From NCBI GenBank assembly GCA_045545455.1, contig JAZQAY010000042.1:1-10144 (forward strand): a stretch of DNA of 10,144 nt. Reading direction: 5' to 3'. Position 1 is the stretch's first letter. Every line of letters begins with the position of its first letter. Made by a program: the position numbers and the translations under genes. The stretch comes from RUG754 sp045545455 (GTDB lineage: Bacteria; Bacillota; Clostridia; Peptostreptococcales; Anaerovoracaceae). Below the pieces are notes generated by a model. The model had not been told where the DNA came from and searched no databases. It worked only from the letters and a program-made list of their open reading frames with translations. This document shows positions 1 to 6,809 of this stretch, one piece after another.

Positions 1-1011
1 TTCCTCAGGGGATATTTTGCGTATCTTAAGGGAAATGTGCTTCCCATGACCAGGCTTGCATATCTCCACGACGTACGTTTCTTCTTCCAGTACCTGATCG
101 ATGAGACGGATCTCACCGAAGCGAAGGAAACCAAAGATATAAAGCTTCAGGATCTGAACAGGGTGAAGGCTGTTGACGTCAACCTCTTCATCGATTACTG
201 CAGAAAGTACAAGGTCACAGGAGACAAGGTGGTCACTTATTACACTAATGACAATAAATCCCTTGCCCGCAAGAAATCCTCCGTGTCCGTCCTCTTCAAG
301 TATCTGTACAGGGACGAGATGGTGGATAAGAACATTACGGACGGTTTCGACCCCATAAGGGTACCGAAGCCGGGAGAACGGGAGATCAAGGCTCTGCAGG
401 ACGATGAAGTAATGATAATGCTGGATGCCGTGACTAACGGCCAGGGACTTACAGAAAAAGAGCTGACCTATTGGGAAAAGACCAAGAAGAGGGATAAGGC
501 AATACTGATCCTGTTCCTGACCTACGGTCTCCGACTCAGCGAGCTCCAGCAGCTGAACGTAAGCTCATTCCAGTGGGGGAGAGGAGAATTCAAGATATAC
601 CGCAAGAGAGGCAAGGAATCCATCATGCCTCTTAACGAATCGGTAACCGCAGTCATCCACGATTATCTGGATAACGAGAGAAAGCCGGATTCGGAAGTGG
701 CGGACGAGCATAAAGACGCTCTGTTCCTGAGTCTTCAGGGAAAGAGGATGACAGAAAGACAGATACGGGAACTGGTGAAAAAATATACGTCAATTGCCCT
801 AAATACCACCAGAAAAGGCGGTTACAGTCCCCACAAACTGAGAGCAACTGCGGCAACTTCTCTCATTGGCCGCGGAAACTCCATCTTCGACGTTGCGGCT
901 CTTCTGGATCACGAGCAGGTAACCACCACACAGCTCTATGCCAGACAGAAGATAAACGTCAAGCGTGATCTGGTCAAAGGCATGGAGTGGGAAATAGAGA
1001 GAAAAGAATAA
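1..1011 (+). CDS. Tyrosine recombinase, Xer/phage-integrase family (5' end outside window)
   Basis: A site-specific recombinase that cuts and rejoins DNA through a tyrosine-DNA intermediate. The reading frame is open to the first base, and the residues before the GTG at 37 (FLRGYFAYLKGN) continue a SAM-like N-terminal DNA-binding domain. The true start therefore lies upstream and the GTG is probably internal. All expected catalytic residues are visible: Arg in GLRLSEL (codon 532-534), Lys in YRKRGKE (604-606), His and Arg in PHKLRAT (832-834 and 841-843), His in LLDHEQ (910-912) and the nucleophile Tyr in QLYAR (937-939). The N-terminal half (about 37-360) is the core-binding domain and the rest the catalytic domain. 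It has the general look of host-type XerC/XerD/XerS recombinases rather than a phage integrase, and no attachment site or phage gene is adjacent. The exact Xer class is not assigned. It ends 21 bases before the next gene, so the two may be co-transcribed. Confidence 0.9.
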   Translation, partial: FLRGYFAYLKGNVLPMTRLAYLHDVRFFFQYLIDETDLTEAKETKDIKLQDLNRVKAVDVNLFIDYCRKYKVTGDKVVTYYTNDNKSLARKKSSVSVLFKYLYRDEMVDKNITDGFDPIRVPKPGEREIKALQDDEVMIMLDAVTNGQGLTEKELTYWEKTKKRDKAILILFLTYGLRLSELQQLNVSSFQWGRGEFKIYRKRGKESIMPLNESVTAVIHDYLDNERKPDSEVADEHKDALFLSLQGKRMTERQIRELVKKYTSIALNTTRKGGYSPHKLRATAATSLIGRGNSIFDVAALLDHEQVTTTQLYARQKINVKRDLVKGMEWEIERKE

Positions 1012-1032
1012 GGAAAGGTATATTATTTCAGA

Positions 1033-2328
1033 ATGAATTTAAGTGAACAGTTATTAAAAGAACGATTTGGTATAGATGAGCGCGTCATAGAGCTTGTGAA
1101 GGAGGCAGAAAATGAAGTACAGCTTCAGTTTGCTCAGCTTGATGACATAACTGCGTATAACCAGTACAAGGTGCTTAAAGTCTTCCAGGAGAACAGGATC
1201 TCAGACCTTCACTTTGCCTGGAATACGGGATACGGCTATGACGATGCCGGCCGCGATATGATAGAGAAGGTGTACGCAGAGGTCTTTGGTGCTGAAAAGG
1301 CGCTTTGCAGACCTACTATCGTAAACGGGACACACGCTCTGGCTCTTATCCCTCTGGGACTTCTGAGATCCGGTGATGAACTTATCTACTGCACAGGAGC
1401 TCCATATGACACAATGCAGACAGTCATAGGCATAACAGGTTATGAGCCCGGGAACGGTTCGCTTAAGGATTATGGGGTGACGTATAAACAGGTGGACCTT
1501 CTTCCCGACGGAAATATAGATTATGACGCTCTCAAGAATGCAATAGGACCTAAGACAAAGATGGTCACACTCCAGCGTTCAACCGGATATGGCTGGAGAC
1601 CTGCCATGACGATAGATAAGATCGAAGAGTGGGCCAAGTTCATGAATGAGATCGATCCTTCCATCATAAAGATGGTGGACAACTCCTACGGTGAATTCGT
1701 AGATTATAAGGAACCTACTGAAGTGGGAGCTGATATCATGGCGGCTTCTCTCATAAAGAATCCGGGCGGCGGTCTGGCGCTTACAGGCGGATATATAGCA
1801 GGTAAGGCTGATATGATCGATAAGATCCAGTACAGGATGACATGCCCGGGTATCGGCGGCGAATGCGGACTGACATTCGGTCAGACAAGATCCATGTTCC
1901 AGGGACTTTTCATAGCTCCAAGAGTAGTAGCCGGAGCCGTTAAAGGTGCGATACTTCTCGGACAATGTTTCATGAAACTGGGGTATGAAGTATGTCCGGG
2001 ACCTGAAGAAAAGAGATCGGATATAATTCAGGCAATAAAACTGGGAGATGAGGACAGGGTAGTGACCTTCTGCCAGGGAGTACAGGAAGCTGCACCCATC
2101 GACAGCCATGTGACACTGGTACCGTGGCAGATGCCGGGATATGAGGATCCCGTAGTCATGGCTGCAGGTGCCTTCAATCAGGGTTCATCTATAGAACTCA
2201 GCGCTGACGGCCCTATAAGAGAGCCATACAACGTATATTTCCAGGGCGGTATCACTTACGAACACAGCAAGATGGGAGTTTACGGATCCATCGATAAAAT
2301 GCTTAAAAAGGGGCAGATCTTACTGTGA
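1033..2328 (+). CDS. PLP-dependent methionine gamma-lyase-like protein (PF06838, 'aluminium resistance' family)
   Basis: A fold-type I pyridoxal-phosphate enzyme, 431 residues, about the normal length of its family. The N-terminus has the family pattern of a helical stretch followed by the HFAWNTGYGYDDAGRD region near residues 61-76. A substrate/PLP pocket follows around TIVNGTHALAL (about residues 96-106). The likely PLP-ring Asp is D216 in MVDNSYGEF, and the likely Schiff-base Lys is K242 in SLIKNPGGG. These roles are assigned by position and family knowledge, not tested. Members are annotated as methionine gamma-lyase family or aluminium resistance proteins, but the physiological substrate is poorly defined, so L-methionine cleavage should not be assumed. 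The start at 1033 is preceded by AGGAAAGG at 1011-1018, a rather long 14-base spacing that overlaps the stop of the recombinase gene. No terminator is evident between this gene and either neighbour. Confidence 0.9.
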   Translation: MNLSEQLLKERFGIDERVIELVKEAENEVQLQFAQLDDITAYNQYKVLKVFQENRISDLHFAWNTGYGYDDAGRDMIEKVYAEVFGAEKALCRPTIVNGTHALALIPLGLLRSGDELIYCTGAPYDTMQTVIGITGYEPGNGSLKDYGVTYKQVDLLPDGNIDYDALKNAIGPKTKMVTLQRSTGYGWRPAMTIDKIEEWAKFMNEIDPSIIKMVDNSYGEFVDYKEPTEVGADIMAASLIKNPGGGLALTGGYIAGKADMIDKIQYRMTCPGIGGECGLTFGQTRSMFQGLFIAPRVVAGAVKGAILLGQCFMKLGYEVCPGPEEKRSDIIQAIKLGDEDRVVTFCQGVQEAAPIDSHVTLVPWQMPGYEDPVVMAAGAFNQGSSIELSADGPIREPYNVYFQGGITYEHSKMGVYGSIDKMLKKGQILL

Positions 2329-2373
2329 TTTACTAGTTTATTCACATAATTATTTTACGGTGGATTAGAAGAC

Positions 2374-3084
2374 ATGAGAGATAAAGAAAAAATCAAAACT
2401 ATAATAAAGGCAGCTTTTCTGATATTGCTGATCGTAGTTATCCCTCTGGTGATCTATCTTACCAATAAAGAATTCTTCACACAGTTCAAAAGCGTAGCTG
2501 ACGTTGAAAGGTATATAGAAAGCTATGGACATCTGAGCGGTCTTGTATACATAGTTTTTCAGATTTTCCAGGTTGTGATCTCCGTAATTCCGGGAGAGAT
2601 CTTTCAGGTCGCTGCAGGTTATCTGTTTGGACCTTTCTGGGGTATAGTATACGCCGTTATCGGATGTGCACTTGGAGAGATGGTGGCTTTCGGACTTGCC
2701 AGAGTGCTCGGAAGGGGTTTCGTACATCTTTTTATGTCAGAGGAACAGTTCAACAAGTATCATGAAAGGTTGAATTCAAATAAAGCATATACGCTTTGCT
2801 TCATACTTTATCTGATACCCGGTATACCTAAGGATATCCTGTGTTATGTGGCAGGAGCTTCTGAGATGAGATTCTTGCCGTTTCTCCTGATCTCCATGGC
2901 TGCAAGGCTTCCGGGCCTTATAGGTTCTATAGCCATGGGGGCTCTGGTAGACAATGGATCTTACCATATAGCAGCCATAATTCTTGGAATTGCCTGCATC
3001 ATAGCTGTTCTCGGTATCATTTACAGAAATAAACTTTCTGAGTTCATGGACAGGCTGAAGGAAAAAAGAAAGGAAAGCAAATGA
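2374..3084 (+). CDS. TVP38/TMEM64-family membrane protein (VTT/SNARE-associated domain)
   Basis: An integral membrane protein of 236 residues in the VTT (DedA-like, PF09335) superfamily, whose members are implicated in lipid movement across membranes. The role of this member is unknown. An N-terminal membrane segment lies at about residues 9-29, after a charged MRDKEKIKTIIK start. The VTT core follows: PGEIFQVAAGYLFGPFWG from P73, then a glycine-rich helix with GCALGEMVAFGLARVLGRG, and the second hallmark YLIPGIPKDILCYVAG around residues 147-162. A final hydrophobic helix precedes a Lys/Arg-rich cytoplasmic tail. A GGTGG Shine-Dalgarno at 2359-2363 lies 10 bases before the ATG. Its stop overlaps the next start (ATGA at 3081-3084), so it is probably translationally coupled to the nitrilase. 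The 45-base gap upstream has no clear promoter or terminator, so transcription may come from further left. Confidence 0.88.
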   Translation: MRDKEKIKTIIKAAFLILLIVVIPLVIYLTNKEFFTQFKSVADVERYIESYGHLSGLVYIVFQIFQVVISVIPGEIFQVAAGYLFGPFWGIVYAVIGCALGEMVAFGLARVLGRGFVHLFMSEEQFNKYHERLNSNKAYTLCFILYLIPGIPKDILCYVAGASEMRFLPFLLISMAARLPGLIGSIAMGALVDNGSYHIAAIILGIACIIAVLGIIYRNKLSEFMDRLKEKRKESK

Positions 3085-4004
3085 AAGATCTGGAGAAAAA
3101 CTGCAGGGTAGCGCTCGTACAGGCTGAACCCGTCATGTTTGATAAGAAGGCTTCCCTGGATAAGGCGCTTTCTTTTATAGATAAAACTTCTGAAAAAGAT
3201 CCTGATATCATCGTTTTTCCTGAATTGTTCATACCCGGATATCCAATCGGTATGAACTTCGGCTTCAGCATGGGAAAGAGGACGGAGGAGGGGAGAACTG
3301 ACTGGAAGAGGTATTATGACGCCTCCATGGTTGCTGGGGGCTCTGAATTCGGCCTGTTATCAGAAAAAGCTAAAGAGCACGGAATCTATTTAAGCCTTGG
3401 ATTCTCCGAAAGAGACGCTGTAAGCGGCACTTTATATAACAGCAACGTCATTTTCGAACCCGACGGATCATACAAAGTTCACAGAAAACTCAAGCCTACA
3501 GGTTCCGAAAGAGTTCTCTACGGAGATGCTGACAAGGGATATTTCTTCCCGGTAGCAGAGACACCATGGGGCCCCATAGGAAGTCTCATTTGCTGGGAAA
3601 GCTACATGCCTCTTGCAAGAGTCGCATTGTATGAGAAAGGCATTACGATCTACATTTCTCCCAATACAAACGACAATCCTGAATGGCAGGCAACCATACA
3701 GCATATAGCCATCGAGGGCAAATGCTATTTCATAAACGCGGACATGATAGTAAGAAAGGATTCATATCCTGATGATCTTAAAGAAAGAGATGCTGTGAAC
3801 AGACTTCCTTACATGGTCTGCCGTGGAGGTTCATGCATCATAGACCCCTTCGGTCACTATCTGACAGAGCCGGTATGGGACCGCGAGGAGATAATATATG
3901 CAGATCTTGACATGGACCTTCCCGCTTCTTGCAAGATGGAACATGATGCGATAGGTCATTATTCCAGACCGGACGTCCTGGAACTTATAGTAAATGATAA
4001 ATAA
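3081..4004 (+). CDS. Nitrilase-clade carbon-nitrogen hydrolase
   Basis: A cytoplasmic thiol hydrolase of 307 residues from the nitrilase superfamily (PF00795). The Glu-Lys-Cys triad is visible: E48 in VFPELFIPGYP, K136 in HRKLKPT and nucleophile C171 in LICWESYMPL, with the additional conserved Glu at E143 (GSER). The CWE-x-YMPL motif, HRKLKPT, the WQATIQHIAIEGKCYF stretch after the cysteine and GGSCIIDPFG near the C-terminus resemble true nitrilases (R-CN to carboxylate plus ammonia) more than amidases or NAD synthetase domains. The substrate cannot be read from sequence. It is slightly shorter than typical filament-forming nitrilases because it lacks a long C-terminal tail. The gene starts inside the stop of the upstream membrane protein (ATGA overlap) and ends 21 bases before the LysO-family gene, so it lies in the middle of an apparent operon. 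Confidence 0.9.
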   Translation: MKDLEKNCRVALVQAEPVMFDKKASLDKALSFIDKTSEKDPDIIVFPELFIPGYPIGMNFGFSMGKRTEEGRTDWKRYYDASMVAGGSEFGLLSEKAKEHGIYLSLGFSERDAVSGTLYNSNVIFEPDGSYKVHRKLKPTGSERVLYGDADKGYFFPVAETPWGPIGSLICWESYMPLARVALYEKGITIYISPNTNDNPEWQATIQHIAIEGKCYFINADMIVRKDSYPDDLKERDAVNRLPYMVCRGGSCIIDPFGHYLTEPVWDREEIIYADLDMDLPASCKMEHDAIGHYSRPDVLELIVNDK

Positions 4005-4025
4005 ACAGAGGTTTATTCAGGTGAT

Positions 4026-4973
4026 ATGACTCTCTATATCCCGTTTATATGTATAGCCATAGGAGCGCTTATCAACTGGAAGGGTCTTCCTGAGAAGCTG
4101 CTCGAGGTCATCAATTTCATAATGAATGCAGCCCTTATGCTTCTCATGTGCGTCGTGGGACTTAACGTGGGAACGTCCCGGGAGGTGCTTGATAACATAG
4201 GAAAGATCGGTCTCAACTGTATCATCATGTGTCTGGGATCGGTGTTTTTTGCTGTCCTCATCATGGCTATCATGGAAAAGACCATACTACCGCTTGAAGA
4301 GATCAGACTGAAGCTTCTTGAAGAAAAAGGCCTTAACTTAAAAGCTGCCCCTGAAAGCAAAGGCGTTGATCCGCTTATGATCTGCATGCCTCTTGCAATA
4401 CTTCTCGGACTGCTTCTGGGGATTTTCGTATGTCCGGATATAAAGGAAGGCACTCTGGATATCCTGCTCAATATATCTTTGATATTTCTGTATACAGGAG
4501 CCGGAGTTTCCCTTGCCACCAATAAGATAGCATTCCTTTACATAAAAAAACTGGGATTAAGGATATTGCTGATACCGCTTGGGATCTTCATCGGAGGACT
4601 TATTTCAGGCTTTCTGATGTCAAAGATACTCGGTGTCGATATGTGCTGGTCTGTGACCGCATCCTCCACCATGGGATATTACAGCCTGCCGGGAGCTTTC
4701 ATGACGGAAGCTTACGGTGTCGAAGCCGGTATCTACGGCTTCATGGTCAATATATTCAGGGATATAATTACTGTTACAGCCATGCCGCTTATAAAACGCA
4801 TATCCAAGGGCGCGCCCATTGCTTCAGGAGCCGGCGGATGCATGGATTCCATGTTTATCCCCGTTACCCGTGCCGTAGGTCCGGAACTTGGGATCGCAGG
4901 GCTTATATCCGGCACTATAATAACTATTTTCGTACCTTTCTGGCTTCCGCTGAGCCAGATGATCATGGGATAA
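4026..4973 (+). CDS. LysO-family (DUF340) membrane exporter
   Basis: A polytopic inner-membrane protein of 315 residues in the LysO/YbjE family (PF03956), which in Escherichia coli exports L-lysine and toxic analogues. The N-terminal half (about residues 1-80) holds roughly three hydrophobic helices. A charged cytoplasmic-type linker follows (about 80-115, rich in Glu and Lys), then the larger C-terminal half carries family motifs: SSTMGYYSLPGAFMTEAYG, FMVNIFRDIIT and GAGGCMDSMFIPVTRAVG. D246 (in FRDI) and D274 (in CMDS) are 28 residues apart and appear to match the two membrane acidic residues considered important in E. coli LysO (Glu and Asp there). This alignment was made by eye. Lysine as the substrate is only a family-based guess. 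The start matches the family N-terminus but has a weak ribosome site: GAGG at 4008-4011 is far away and AGGTG at 4019-4023 is very close. It is followed after 14 bases by the nitroreductase gene. Confidence 0.85.
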   Translation: MTLYIPFICIAIGALINWKGLPEKLLEVINFIMNAALMLLMCVVGLNVGTSREVLDNIGKIGLNCIIMCLGSVFFAVLIMAIMEKTILPLEEIRLKLLEEKGLNLKAAPESKGVDPLMICMPLAILLGLLLGIFVCPDIKEGTLDILLNISLIFLYTGAGVSLATNKIAFLYIKKLGLRILLIPLGIFIGGLISGFLMSKILGVDMCWSVTASSTMGYYSLPGAFMTEAYGVEAGIYGFMVNIFRDIITVTAMPLIKRISKGAPIASGAGGCMDSMFIPVTRAVGPELGIAGLISGTIITIFVPFWLPLSQMIMG

Positions 4974-4987
4974 AGGAGAAGACTTAA

Positions 4988-5794
4988 ATGATAAAAACTA
5001 TAATGGACAGAAAAAGCGTCCGTTCCTATGACGGAAAAGGCCTTACGTCTGAAGAGACTGAAAAACTCACAGAATTCGCAAAAAATATAAAAACACCTTT
5101 CGGTATCGAAGCCGAGTACAGGATCATTGACGGGAAGGAACACGGACTCACAAGCCCTGTGCTGACGGGTGTTGATACGTATATAGCCGGAAAGACTGAA
5201 GTGAAGCCCATGGCTGATGTTTCATTCGGTTACGGTTTCGAAAAGATACTGTTATATGCGATCAGCCTTGGCCTTGGCACCGTATGGATCGCAGGCACCA
5301 TGAACAGGGATGCCTTCGAGAAAGCCATGGAGCTGAAGGATAACGAGATCATGCCTTGCATGAGCCCTCTGGGACATCCGGCTGCTAAACGCTCAATGAG
5401 AGAAACACTTATGAGAAAAGGCGTAAAGGCGGATTCAAGATATCCGTACGATATGCTTTTCTTTGAAAGAGACTTTGATACACCTGTTTCAGAAGCAAAA
5501 TACTCCGAACTTAAAGAATGCCTGGAAACCGTAAGATGGGCTCCGTCAGCAGTGAATAAGCAGCCCTGGAGACTTGTCATCGGCGGCGATTCCATTCATT
5601 TCTTCGAGCATCACGATAAGGGTTACGTCCAGCCCAACGGCATGGATCTTCAGAAAGTAGATCTCGGAATAGCGATCTGCCACTTCGATATGGCACTGGA
5701 TGAAAAAGGCATCGCTCATGAGATCGTAATCGATGATCCCGGGCTGGAACTTCCGGAAGATACGGAATACATATGTACTTTTAAACTTAGATGA
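4988..5794 (+). CDS. Nitroreductase-family flavoprotein, TM1586 type
   Basis: Predicted FMN-dependent oxidoreductase of 268 residues, in the nitroreductase-fold group typified by Thermotoga TM1586 (PF14512). It begins with IMDRKSVRSYDG, the usual phosphate-binding Arg/Ser start of nitroreductases. The GFEKILLYAISLGLGTVWIAG motif lies in the first half (about residues 79-99), and RWAPSAVNKQPWRLVI with W184, N190 and W194 in the second half. Classic nitroreductases have these motifs in the opposite order. A C-terminal DLGIAICHFDMA helix follows. The long single chain is consistent with a fused pseudo-dimer that binds flavin within one polypeptide, as inferred for this subgroup. Substrate and electron donor are unknown. 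A strong AAGGAGAA site (4973-4980) sits 7 bases from the ATG and overlaps the upstream stop. This is the last gene of the cluster, since an intrinsic terminator follows within 6 bases. Confidence 0.85.
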   Translation: MIKTIMDRKSVRSYDGKGLTSEETEKLTEFAKNIKTPFGIEAEYRIIDGKEHGLTSPVLTGVDTYIAGKTEVKPMADVSFGYGFEKILLYAISLGLGTVWIAGTMNRDAFEKAMELKDNEIMPCMSPLGHPAAKRSMRETLMRKGVKADSRYPYDMLFFERDFDTPVSEAKYSELKECLETVRWAPSAVNKQPWRLVIGGDSIHFFEHHDKGYVQPNGMDLQKVDLGIAICHFDMALDEKGIAHEIVIDDPGLELPEDTEYICTFKLR

Positions 5795-5799
5795 TAAAA

Positions 5800-5831
5800 G
5801 CTGCGGTCATTTCAGCCGCAGCATAATTTTT
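5800..5831 (+). terminator. Intrinsic terminator after the nitroreductase gene
   Basis: A perfect 7-bp stem GCTGCGG (5800-5806) / CCGCAGC (5816-5822) with a 9-base loop is followed by ATAATTTTT and another GTTT. It ends the VTT-nitrilase-LysO-nitroreductase transcript just before the MerR promoter. Confidence 0.85.
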
Positions 5832-5833
5832 GT

Positions 5834-5864
5834 TTGACTCTTACCTTACGTAATAGTTTATATT
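5834..5864 (+). promoter_or_regulatory. MerR-type promoter with 19-bp spacer and operator dyad
   Basis: The -35 element TTGACT (5834-5839) and -10 element TATATT (5859-5864) are separated by 19 bp, the overlong spacing typical of promoters activated by MerR-family proteins through DNA untwisting. Between and partly over them lies the inverted repeat ACTCTTAC (5837-5844) / GTAATAGT (5850-5857), matching at 7 of 8 positions with a 5-base centre. A perfect TTACGTAA (5846-5853) also sits in the spacer. It lies directly upstream of the MerR/TipAS gene, which suggests autoregulation. The architecture is seen in the sequence; binding is inferred. Confidence 0.75.
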
Positions 5865-5884
5865 TGTCTCAGGAGGACCATCAG

Positions 5885-6619
5885 ATGAAAACCGTACATG
5901 AGATAAGCGAACTGACAGGCTTAAGAATAAGGACTCTTCAGTATTACGATAAGATCGGGCTTCTTAAGCCTGCGGCCTACAGCGATTCCGGATACAGGCT
6001 GTATGACGATGATTCACTTGCGGCCCTCCAGCAGATCATGCTTTTCAGAGAACTGGAATTTCCGCTTAAGGATATAAAAGCTATTATTTCAGATAAATGC
6101 TTTGATAAAAACAAGGCGCTGAAGGACCAGATCGAGCTTTTAAAGCTGAAAAGAGATCACATCGATAAACTTATCGATCATGCGGATAAAATGCTTAAAA
6201 AAGGAGAAAAATCAATGAGTTTTGATGCATTTGACAAGAAGACCATAAGGGAATACGCAGAAAAAGCTAAGGAGAACTGGGGAAATACTGAGGCTTATAA
6301 GGAATATGAAAAGAGATCCCGGGGCAGAACGGATATGGATAATAAGGAAATAGCAGAAAGGATGATGGACATCTTCTCCGATTTTGGCAGAATAAGGGAC
6401 GAATCGCCCTGTTCTGAAGACGTAAAGATAAAAGTCAGCGAGCTTCAGACATTCATTTCTGAAAATTATTATAAATGTACAGATGAGATACTGAGAGGAT
6501 TGGGCGCTATGTACGCAGCAGGAGGAGAGTTCACCGAAAACATCGATAAAGCAGCAGGAGAGGGGACCGCTGCGTTCGTAAACCAGGCGATAATTGAATT
6601 CCTTAAAAATAAGGAATGA
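5885..6619 (+). CDS. MerR-family transcriptional regulator with TipAS effector domain
   Basis: A DNA-binding regulator of 244 residues. Residues 1-70 form the MerR winged helix-turn-helix (HEISELTGLRIRTLQYYDKIGLL, then SGYRLYDDD and LFRELEFPLKDIKAI). Residues 71-105 form the dimerising coiled coil. Residues from about 110 to the end match TipAS (PF07739): EYAEKAKENWGNTEAYKEY, NYYKCTDEILRGLGAMY and FTENIDK. TipAS domains in TipA, Mta and SkgA sense small molecules such as thiopeptide antibiotics or other drugs; the ligand here is unknown. The ATG at 5885 is chosen because AGGAGGA (5871-5877) lies 7 bases before it and the MerR N-terminus starts there. A longer reading from a TTG at 5834 would overlap the -35 box. 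The gene stands alone between two terminators and has no adjacent drug-efflux gene, so its targets beyond its own promoter are not evident. Confidence 0.92.
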   Translation: MKTVHEISELTGLRIRTLQYYDKIGLLKPAAYSDSGYRLYDDDSLAALQQIMLFRELEFPLKDIKAIISDKCFDKNKALKDQIELLKLKRDHIDKLIDHADKMLKKGEKSMSFDAFDKKTIREYAEKAKENWGNTEAYKEYEKRSRGRTDMDNKEIAERMMDIFSDFGRIRDESPCSEDVKIKVSELQTFISENYYKCTDEILRGLGAMYAAGGEFTENIDKAAGEGTAAFVNQAIIEFLKNKE

Positions 6620-6661
6620 TAAACATGCATTTAGTTTTACATTATAATTCTTAAAAAAATA

Positions 6662-6700
6662 ACCCGAAGTCCGTTTTTTAAGACTCCGGGTATTTTATTA
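6662..6700 (+). terminator. Intrinsic terminator after the MerR gene
   Basis: A stem of ACCCGAAGTC (6662-6671) with GACTCCGGGT (6682-6691), 9 of 10 positions paired with one A-C mismatch, and a 10-base T-rich loop. It is followed by ATTTTATTATATA. The preceding A-run (6653-6659) would give a T-tract on the other strand too, so weak bidirectional activity is possible. It separates the MerR transcript from the SOS promoter. Confidence 0.75.
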
Positions 6701-6710
6701 TATAGAAAAA

Positions 6711-6722
6711 GAACAAATGTTT
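6711..6722 (+). promoter_or_regulatory. LexA box 1 (upstream)
   Basis: GAACAAATGTTT fits the Gram-positive LexA (Cheo/Din) pattern GAAC-N4-GTTC with one mismatch in the last base. It lies 11 bases upstream of the -35 element and is the start of a 60-bp-spaced duplication of TAGAAAAAGAACAAATGTT (6703-6721 and 6763-6781). Confidence 0.65.
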
Positions 6723-6732
6723 AAAATAATCG

Positions 6733-6761
6733 TTGACAACGAACAAACATTCTGCTATATT
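6733..6761 (+). promoter_or_regulatory. Strong sigma-A promoter of the LysM gene
   Basis: A perfect -35 TTGACA (6733-6738), a 17-bp spacer and a -10 TATATT (6756-6761) preceded by an extended TG-N element (6753-6754). Transcription would start near 6768. One LexA box lies in the spacer and another just downstream of the expected start, so LexA binding would be expected to block polymerase. Confidence 0.85.
6741..6752 (+). promoter_or_regulatory. LexA box 2 (within the promoter spacer)
   Basis: GAACAAACATTC, preceded by C, lies between the -35 and -10 elements. The outer half-sites fit GAAC...TTC but the inner bases depart from GTTC, so it may be the weakest of the three boxes alone. It starts exactly 30 bp after box 1. 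Confidence 0.55.
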
Positions 6762-6770
6762 TTAGAAAAA

Positions 6771-6782
6771 GAACAAATGTTC
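6771..6782 (+). promoter_or_regulatory. LexA box 3 (downstream of the transcription start)
   Basis: GAACAAATGTTC has full GAAC and GTTC half-sites around an AAAT centre, the best of the three. It lies at roughly +3 to +15 of the predicted transcript, starts exactly 30 bp after box 2, and would act as a roadblock or start-site operator. Confidence 0.8.
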
Positions 6783-6809
6783 CAATAGGGAACGGAAGGG
6801 AGTTTGGAC

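Noticed and set aside
1..1011. Mobile element or integrative island marked by the recombinase
   Set aside because: No flanking direct repeats, tRNA gene, excisionase or phage/transfer genes are seen, and the neighbours are chromosomal-type genes. A housekeeping Xer-like role is more likely.
1579..2109. Open frame of 176 codons on the minus strand inside the PLP-enzyme gene
   Set aside because: It lies opposite a gene with clear family motifs, has a low-complexity Ser/Tyr/His-rich product and no plausible ribosome site. It is a shadow frame.
4034..4522. Open frame of 162 codons on the minus strand inside the LysO-family gene
   Set aside because: The product is a Ser/Ile/Pro-rich mirror of the membrane helices of the real gene and shows no domain of its own.
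5834..5884. Upstream extension of the MerR protein from a TTG at 5834
   Set aside because: The TTG is part of the -35 element, the extra residues are not MerR-like, and a consensus AGGAGGA site points to the ATG at 5885.
6804..6809. TTG start two codons before the LysM ATG
   Set aside because: It is only 1 base from the AAGGGAG site, whereas the ATG at 6810 has a 7-base spacing.
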